From Leptospira fluminis (lineage in GTDB: Bacteria > Spirochaetota > Leptospiria > Leptospirales > Leptospiraceae): a DNA stretch of 64,000 nt. Shown here one piece after another: positions 59,609-64,000 of the stretch. Positions within the stretch are counted from its first letter, which is position 1; each line of letters begins with the position of its first letter. The notes under the pieces were generated by a model. The model worked only from the letters and a program-made list of their open reading frames with translations. It searched no databases and had not been told where the DNA came from. The stretch lies in the NCBI RefSeq assembly GCF_004771275.1, contig NZ_RQEV01000003.1, forward strand, positions 62,001-126,000. The letters run 5' to 3'. A program made the position numbers and the translations under genes.

Positions 59609-60265
59609 CTACTCCGACTCCTCTTCGTCCTCTTCCAAACCCAGATAGAATAGGGCCCAAAGAGTGTCGAATAGGATCTGCATCAGAAGAGCGAACCTTT
59701 CCTCCTGATCCTCAATCGTTTTATAATCTTCTAATATAAAGGAAACGAAAGGTTCCAGGATATTCCGCTCTTCCTCGTCGGAAATCCCGTTCAGACTATC
59801 GAGGCCGAAATTTTCGTCCACCGGAACCTCGTATAACGCAAGGCGGGTATTCAGGATATTAACCGCGACTTCGATCAGATCCGAATCGGCCATCGTATGA
59901 ATGCCGGCATCCTTTAATCCGGCCAAGATCCCGGAAATGGCTTCGTCCGTAACCGCCTCCGCCTTCTCCTCGTCCTCTTCGTTGTACGCTTCCGAGATCG
60001 CGACCAAGATAGCAGTCGCTTGGTCCAGATAGTTCGATAAAACCTCGTCGAAACGTACTTCATCCTGTTCGGTCAGTTCCCTGGCAAATCCCGTATCCAG
60101 TACGTCGTAAAACGATTCAGGATCGTCCGCCTCGCACGCCGCAGATGCAAAAGTGCGTACCAAAAGCCAAAAAGGGGATCTTTCATGACCGATGCGTCGG
60201 ATTTCTCCGGCATAACCGGCCACCGCAGCCTGCCAAGCACCTGGGGAATAAGGAGGAATTTCCAT
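59609..60265 (-). CDS. Hypothetical acidic protein, possible paralogue of 45603-46202
   Basis: The 218-residue protein starts MEIPPYSPGAWQAAVAGYAG and is acidic (many Glu/Asp), with helical stretches and a hydrophobic C-terminal motif followed by an acidic end (EEDEEESE). Its layout resembles the other acidic hypothetical gene in the window. The start at 60265 was chosen because the translation upstream is basic and resembles the shadow of the regulatory region. No ribosome binding site is obvious. Fur-type sites lie upstream, so iron control is possible. Confidence 0.65.
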   Translation of the reverse strand: MEIPPYSPGAWQAAVAGYAGEIRRIGHERSPFWLLVRTFASAACEADDPESFYDVLDTGFARELTEQDEVRFDEVLSNYLDQATAILVAISEAYNEEDEEKAEAVTDEAISGILAGLKDAGIHTMADSDLIEVAVNILNTRLALYEVPVDENFGLDSLNGISDEEERNILEPFVSFILEDYKTIEDQEERFALLMQILFDTLWALFYLGLEEDEEESE

Positions 60266-60396
60266 AATACGCAAAACTATGTATTTCCGTCCGCCCGTCG
60301 AGCCGGAATTCCAAGTCCCTCCCACCGATCTTGGAATCAAATTTCCGGCAAAAATTTTTGGGGAAACCTGTTGACAGAAACCGGAGCTAAAATAAC

Positions 60397-60411
60397 TGAG
60401 AATCATCCTCA
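60397..60411. promoter_or_regulatory. Fur-type box 1
   Basis: TGAGAAT-C-ATCCTCA is a near-perfect 7-1-7 inverted repeat of the Fur type. It lies between the divergent acidic gene and the imelysin operon. Confidence 0.6.
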
Positions 60412-60473
60412 ATATCAAAAATAAAAATCGCCTGGTGGCTTTGAGAAAGAGAGGGAAAAATTGCTTGCTTTTT

Positions 60474-60490
60474 ATGAGAATGATTCTCAT
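60474..60490. promoter_or_regulatory. Fur-type box 2 (perfect palindrome)
   Basis: ATGAGAAT-G-ATTCTCAT is a perfect 17-bp palindrome matching the 7-1-7 Fur pattern (TGAGAAT/ATTCTCA). It lies 134 bases before the imelysin ATG, at the likely promoter. Confidence 0.8.
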
Positions 60491-60509
60491 CTGCATTATC
60501 AAGCCGATT

Positions 60510-60581
60510 CTCCGAGAAGGAAGTCGGAGGGAGTCATCCCCACAGTTCATCTCTCTGGACCCGACAGGACTCCCTGTCGGG
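60510..60581 (+). promoter_or_regulatory. Attenuator-like leader of the imelysin operon
   Basis: The stem CCCGACAG/CTGTCGGG (60560-60567 with 60574-60581) is followed by GATTTTTCC, a classic intrinsic terminator, 42 bases before the imelysin ATG. Upstream AGGGAGTC (60528-60535) is complementary to GACTCCCT (60568-60575), which forms the terminator loop and start of its right arm. Pairing of these would prevent the terminator. A CTCCGA/TCGGAG hairpin (60510-60529) overlaps the upstream segment and could compete. The layout is that of an attenuator downstream of a Fur-regulated promoter. Confidence 0.6.
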
Positions 60582-60623
60582 GATTTTTCCTGCAAATCGA
60601 TCGGGCAATTTAGGAGCTAAAAG

Positions 60624-62042
60624 ATGCGTAATGCAAATGCACAGATCTGGATCCGAGCGATCCGTATTTCCGTTCTATTAGGCGGAATTTTTTTCTCCTG
60701 TACGCACGAAAAGAAAAACGATTCGAATCTGTCGACGGCCATGGTTCTGGGGAGCCTCCCCTCCGCCTCCCGAGACCAGGTAGTGGTTCGATACGCGGAC
60801 TTAGCCTACGAATCCTATAATAAGAGTTATCAGGATGCTATCGCACTTCAGACGGCGGTAAATACCCTAAAAACGACGCCGAATGCCGCCAACCTAAGTG
60901 CGGCCAAAAACGCGTGGATCGTTGCCCGAGCTTCTTATCTAGTCACCGAAGCATTTCGTTTTTCCGGAGGTCCTATAGACCAGGCCAACCTTTCCAGCAT
61001 CGGATGGCAGGGCTGCGGAGCGGGAACGAACTACGTCGGAGATACCACGTACGATTGTCAAACTCTACTCAATTCTTGGCCGTTAGACGAAATTGCGATA
61101 GACAATTATGTCCAGAACGGAAACGACTCCACGAGCTTTGCCGCCATTCTCGCCAAGAACGGAAGTTTAACCCTAGCCTCTTCTGGGAACACGGACAGTA
61201 CGACCATTGTTTTAACCGGTTGGCATGCGATAGAATATCTGCTTTGGGGCCAGGACAAGTCCGGAAGCCCGCAGGCTTATAACCAAGTGGCGGGATTGGC
61301 GGATTCCACTTGCTTTACCGCCTCTCCCACTACCTGTAATAGCAACGGACAAGGAGGAACGAACGGAGGAACCGGGACAAACCGGGCGGCCTTTATGAAA
61401 ACGGTGACTGATGCTTTAGTCGGCCATTTAAAATTAGTGCGCGATTCCTGGGGAACGTCCTCCGCTCCCGGAGCATACAGGCAAACGTTTACCGCGGATT
61501 CCAACACTTCGCTTAGCAAAGTATTTCGAGGTTTGGGAAAATTCATCGCCGGAGAATGGGGAGGCGATAGGCTCCAAGGGATTTACTCTCACGATCAGGA
61601 ACACGAGCATTCCTGCTTCAGCGACACCACCAAAGCCGACTTTTACTACGATGCCCAAGGAGTCCTCAACCTCTGGACGGGAAGTTATACTTTGGTAAAG
61701 AATTCGCCCACAAGCACCGGACCGGGACTATCCGCACTTTTAGGTAGTTTAAATCAGGGAGTCGCTCAATCCCAGATCACTCAAGCAAGGGACGCGTTCT
61801 GCATCAACAATGGGGAACAATCCGCCGACCCGAACTTCGCCTCCTCCTGTCAGAGCGGATCCATCGTAGGACGCTACGATCAGATCATTATGGATGGATT
61901 CAACGGATTTCCGGGCTCGCAGAGTGCCGACTATCCGACTCTCCAAAATGTACAGGTCTTAGTCGGAGACCGACTCAAAAAAAGTATCGTGGCAGCCGCC
62001 TCATCTCTCGGAATTACGATCACCGACTTTAGCAATAACTGA
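60624..62042 (+). CDS. Imelysin family lipoprotein
   Basis: The 472-residue protein has a lipoprotein signal ending LLGGIFFSC (Cys26) and an imelysin domain with the metal-linked GWHAIEYLLWG motif (GxHxxE at 199-204). Imelysin proteins (ICMP, EfeO/IrpA type) are iron-regulated surface or periplasmic proteins thought to take part in iron uptake; the L. interrogans LruB protein belongs to the same family. The gene lies behind Fur boxes and an attenuator-like leader. The di-heme enzyme and a second imelysin gene follow, forming an iron operon. Confidence 0.88.
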   Translation: MRNANAQIWIRAIRISVLLGGIFFSCTHEKKNDSNLSTAMVLGSLPSASRDQVVVRYADLAYESYNKSYQDAIALQTAVNTLKTTPNAANLSAAKNAWIVARASYLVTEAFRFSGGPIDQANLSSIGWQGCGAGTNYVGDTTYDCQTLLNSWPLDEIAIDNYVQNGNDSTSFAAILAKNGSLTLASSGNTDSTTIVLTGWHAIEYLLWGQDKSGSPQAYNQVAGLADSTCFTASPTTCNSNGQGGTNGGTGTNRAAFMKTVTDALVGHLKLVRDSWGTSSAPGAYRQTFTADSNTSLSKVFRGLGKFIAGEWGGDRLQGIYSHDQEHEHSCFSDTTKADFYYDAQGVLNLWTGSYTLVKNSPTSTGPGLSALLGSLNQGVAQSQITQARDAFCINNGEQSADPNFASSCQSGSIVGRYDQIIMDGFNGFPGSQSADYPTLQNVQVLVGDRLKKSIVAAASSLGITITDFSNN

Positions 62043-62094
62043 TAGGAAAAACAACCCGACCGAATCGATCCGTTCGGTCGGAAAACGAAAAAAT

Positions 62095-63690
62095 ATGAAC
62101 TGTAATCGAATTTCCCTCCTCTTCCAAAAGAAAAAAGAAAATAGGCCGAATCGTCGGAAACATCGACTGATTCTTGTTAGTTTCTTTGTCTTATTCGGAC
62201 TTCTTCTTTCGAATTGTAACCGCAACAATAAGTCCGACGGAAACGAATTGGTTCTTCTTTTGGCCATGATCAACCAGGATCCGGGAGAAGCATACTCCGG
62301 AGGTTGGACCACCGTTTTCGACACCACAAGCAATGCATTTACGTTTCCGGTTGCGAACCTGCGGGACGGAGGGTCCACACAATTCAACGTTGGGAACACC
62401 TTCTTCAACACGAACTGGACCCAAGAAGGAAACAGTGCCTTAAGCGGAAAAGGACCCACTTTCAATGCCAGCTCCTGTCAAGCCTGCCATCAAAGATCAG
62501 GAAGAGGAGCACCGCCTAACAACGGAGCCACACCCGCAGTCTATGGCGGCTCCTTGGACGGAGCCGTCGCCCTATTGGTCCGACTTTCCAAGGACGGAGC
62601 GAACTCCGTTACCGGGGGACCGATTCCGACGGACAATTACGGGCTCCAGCTCAACCACCAAGGGATCGGAGGCTTTACGAATCTTCATCCTAGTTCTCAT
62701 ACGGTTGCGGCGACGCCTGCCGAAGGACACGCTTCCGTGAGCTACTCTTCGGTGGCCGCCCCGGTTTGTTCCACATGTTCAGGAACCACTTATCCGGACG
62801 GAACCGTCGTCTATCTCTCCCAACCTACGTACAGTTTTTCGGGTTGGAATTTCAGCGATCCGACTTCCGCCTCCGGAGGATTTCATTTCTCCCCCAGAAT
62901 AGCTTCTCAGATTGCGGGTCTGGGATTGCTGGAAGCGATTCCGGAGAGCACCATCCTTTCCTGGGCCGACCCCAACGATTTGGATGGAGATGGTATATCA
63001 GGAAAACCGAATTATGTTTGGGATACCGCCGGCGGCCAAAAATTGTTAGGGAGATTCGGATGGAAGGCCAACGAGCCTAGCGTCGCCCAGCAAAACCAGG
63101 ATGCCTTTCTCGGAGATATCGGAATCACAAGCCCTTTGAATTCCACGGACAATTGTCCCGCCATTCAGACAATCTGTCTAGACTCGGCTAATGGAACCGG
63201 AGATCCGGAAATCGGAACGGGAGTCACGAGCGGGGTCATTTTTTGGAATCGAGTATTGGGAATCCCAGGAAGAAGGTCCGTAAACGATCCGCAAGTGGTC
63301 CTTGGCAAACAGACCTTCGTTTCCATAGGTTGTGCGTCCTGTCACAAACCGTTGGTGCTCACGGGAACCGTCTCCGATTTTCAGGAGAATTCTTCCCAGT
63401 TCATCAAACCTTATACGGATCTACTTTTACACGATATGGGATCGGGATTGGCCGACGGAAGATCCGACTTCGACGCGACCGGTAGTGAATGGAGGACTCC
63501 TCCTCTCTGGGGAATCGGGCTCGTCTCGGTAACCAACGGTCACCAAAGGTTTCTGCACGACGGACGGGCAAACGGATTGGAAGAAGCGATCCTCTGGCAC
63601 GCGGGCGAAGGAGCAGGAGCCAGAAACAAATTCCAGCTACTCTCGGCTTCAGACAGAAGCAACCTCATTAAGTTCCTAAATTCCCTTTAA
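62095..63690 (+). CDS. Di-heme oxidoreductase (DUF1111) lipoprotein
   Basis: The 531-residue protein has a lipobox LLLSNC (Cys41) and two haem-c sites: CQACH (Cys128, Cys131, His132) and CASCH near residue 415. The sequence fits the di-heme oxidoreductase/putative thiol oxidoreductase family (DUF1111), commonly encoded next to imelysins in iron operons. It may reduce or oxidise iron or a ligand at the cell surface. It lies 52 bases after the first imelysin gene and just before the second. Confidence 0.85.
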   Translation: MNCNRISLLFQKKKENRPNRRKHRLILVSFFVLFGLLLSNCNRNNKSDGNELVLLLAMINQDPGEAYSGGWTTVFDTTSNAFTFPVANLRDGGSTQFNVGNTFFNTNWTQEGNSALSGKGPTFNASSCQACHQRSGRGAPPNNGATPAVYGGSLDGAVALLVRLSKDGANSVTGGPIPTDNYGLQLNHQGIGGFTNLHPSSHTVAATPAEGHASVSYSSVAAPVCSTCSGTTYPDGTVVYLSQPTYSFSGWNFSDPTSASGGFHFSPRIASQIAGLGLLEAIPESTILSWADPNDLDGDGISGKPNYVWDTAGGQKLLGRFGWKANEPSVAQQNQDAFLGDIGITSPLNSTDNCPAIQTICLDSANGTGDPEIGTGVTSGVIFWNRVLGIPGRRSVNDPQVVLGKQTFVSIGCASCHKPLVLTGTVSDFQENSSQFIKPYTDLLLHDMGSGLADGRSDFDATGSEWRTPPLWGIGLVSVTNGHQRFLHDGRANGLEEAILWHAGEGAGARNKFQLLSASDRSNLIKFLNSL

Positions 63691-63697
63691 CGGCGGC

Positions 63698-64000
63698 ATG
63701 AATATGAAAATTTTTGAATTAATCACACGAAAGGCGTTCGGCTCGGCTTTGGTATTGGGAAGCATGACCTTGGATATCGCCTGCACTCCTCATTCCGGAT
63801 CGGACTCTTCCACGATTGCGGCCTTGTTGGCTCTCCAGCCTTCTTACACCGAATTTCTGACCTATTCCGGAAACAGCCTCGTCCTCCCAGCATTCCAAAA
63901 TCTACAGACCACGACCTCGGCCTTGAAGACGGCCGCACAGGCGTATTATGCGGATCCGACGAATACGACCAAGCTCGTAATCCTACAGCAGGCTTGGAAA
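63698..64000 (+). CDS. Second imelysin family lipoprotein, 5' part only (cut by the right edge)
   Basis: The first 101 codons of a gene are present with no stop. The protein has a lipoprotein signal ending TLDIAC (about Cys29). The segment AFQNLQTTTSALKTAAQAYY matches the imelysin N-terminal pattern seen in the upstream imelysin (helix then LKTT-like stretch). It starts seven bases past the di-heme gene stop, so it belongs to the same operon. The GxHxxE motif lies outside the window. Confidence 0.8.
   Translation, partial: MNMKIFELITRKAFGSALVLGSMTLDIACTPHSGSDSSTIAALLALQPSYTEFLTYSGNSLVLPAFQNLQTTTSALKTAAQAYYADPTNTTKLVILQQAWK

Larger units (their letters stand above)
60266..60623. other. Regulatory region of the imelysin operon (no gene)
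   Basis: This 358-base region holds two Fur-type boxes (60397-60411 and 60474-60490), then a leader with a hairpin at 60510-60529, a terminator-like stem at 60560-60581 and a complementary segment at 60528-60535. The imelysin ATG follows at 60624 after AGGAG. I see no supported gene. Confidence 0.7.

Noticed and set aside
60266..60595. N-terminal extension of the acidic protein gene
   Set aside because: It would cover the Fur boxes and leader; the translation is basic and unlike the acidic core, so the start at 60265 was kept.
60435..60620. A 61-codon plus-strand frame in the imelysin leader
   Set aside because: It crosses the Fur box and terminator stem and has no ribosome binding site; a leader peptide cannot be excluded but is not supported.

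Overview
The window looks like chromosomal DNA of a Leptospira species. The grounds are a spirochaete-type spiro-SPASM protein, many lipoproteins with loose spirochaetal lipoboxes, sensor proteins built on 7TMR-DISM modules, an imelysin/di-heme/imelysin iron operon, and AT-rich stretches between short intergenic gaps. Base composition is about half G+C by eye, which is high for the genus. I see no rRNA, tRNA, CRISPR array, insertion sequence or phage gene. Nearly all genes are intact; both window edges cut a gene.

Left part (1-14.2 kb): mostly minus-strand genes. They are a zinc-ribbon protein (cut by the left edge), a ChaN-like protein, an alpha/beta-hydrolase lipoprotein, a neutral ceramidase lipoprotein and a small lipoprotein. 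A fatty-acid block follows: two very similar thiolases in tandem, a double-hotdog thioesterase and a divergent TetR regulator. The same 14-bp palindrome lies in the thioesterase/TetR divergent region and upstream of the second promoter-proximal thiolase, so these genes probably form one regulon. Then come a lipase-like hydrolase with a histone-H1-like tail, an exported MsrB and an acyl-CoA dehydrogenase.

Middle (14.2-35.3 kb): an RND pump with its outer membrane channel; birA-coaX-cfa; yebC-ruvC; a haem-domain lipoprotein; a 7TMR-DISM/PP2C/TPR signalling protein; an SRPBCC protein; a sodium/solute symporter that appears to start at ATT, with a DUF2283 gene behind it; then lysC, a SurA-like chaperone, spiro-SPASM and an SpsF-SpsG fusion, all on the plus strand and closely packed. 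The last two suggest surface sugar or glycan modification.

Right part (35.3-64 kb): a TetR gene with a large double operator; DUF1801; valS, purD, an unknown protein and prfB; adenosine deaminase; a DegT-type aminotransferase; nitrilase and YdeI-like genes; a WYL regulator divergent from a small exported protein; a diguanylate cyclase tail-to-tail with a 7TMR-DISM/AraC regulator; a second RND pump with channel, preceded by a small His/acidic exported protein; a glycerol-facilitator gene overlapping a TetA-like MFS gene; and a Fur-box-controlled imelysin/di-heme/imelysin operon whose leader can fold into a terminator or a competing antiterminator.

The most interesting points are the imelysin leader, the shared TetR operators, the spiro-SPASM protein without radical-SAM cysteines, the ATT start of the symporter, and two RND loci that both lack a membrane fusion protein gene.
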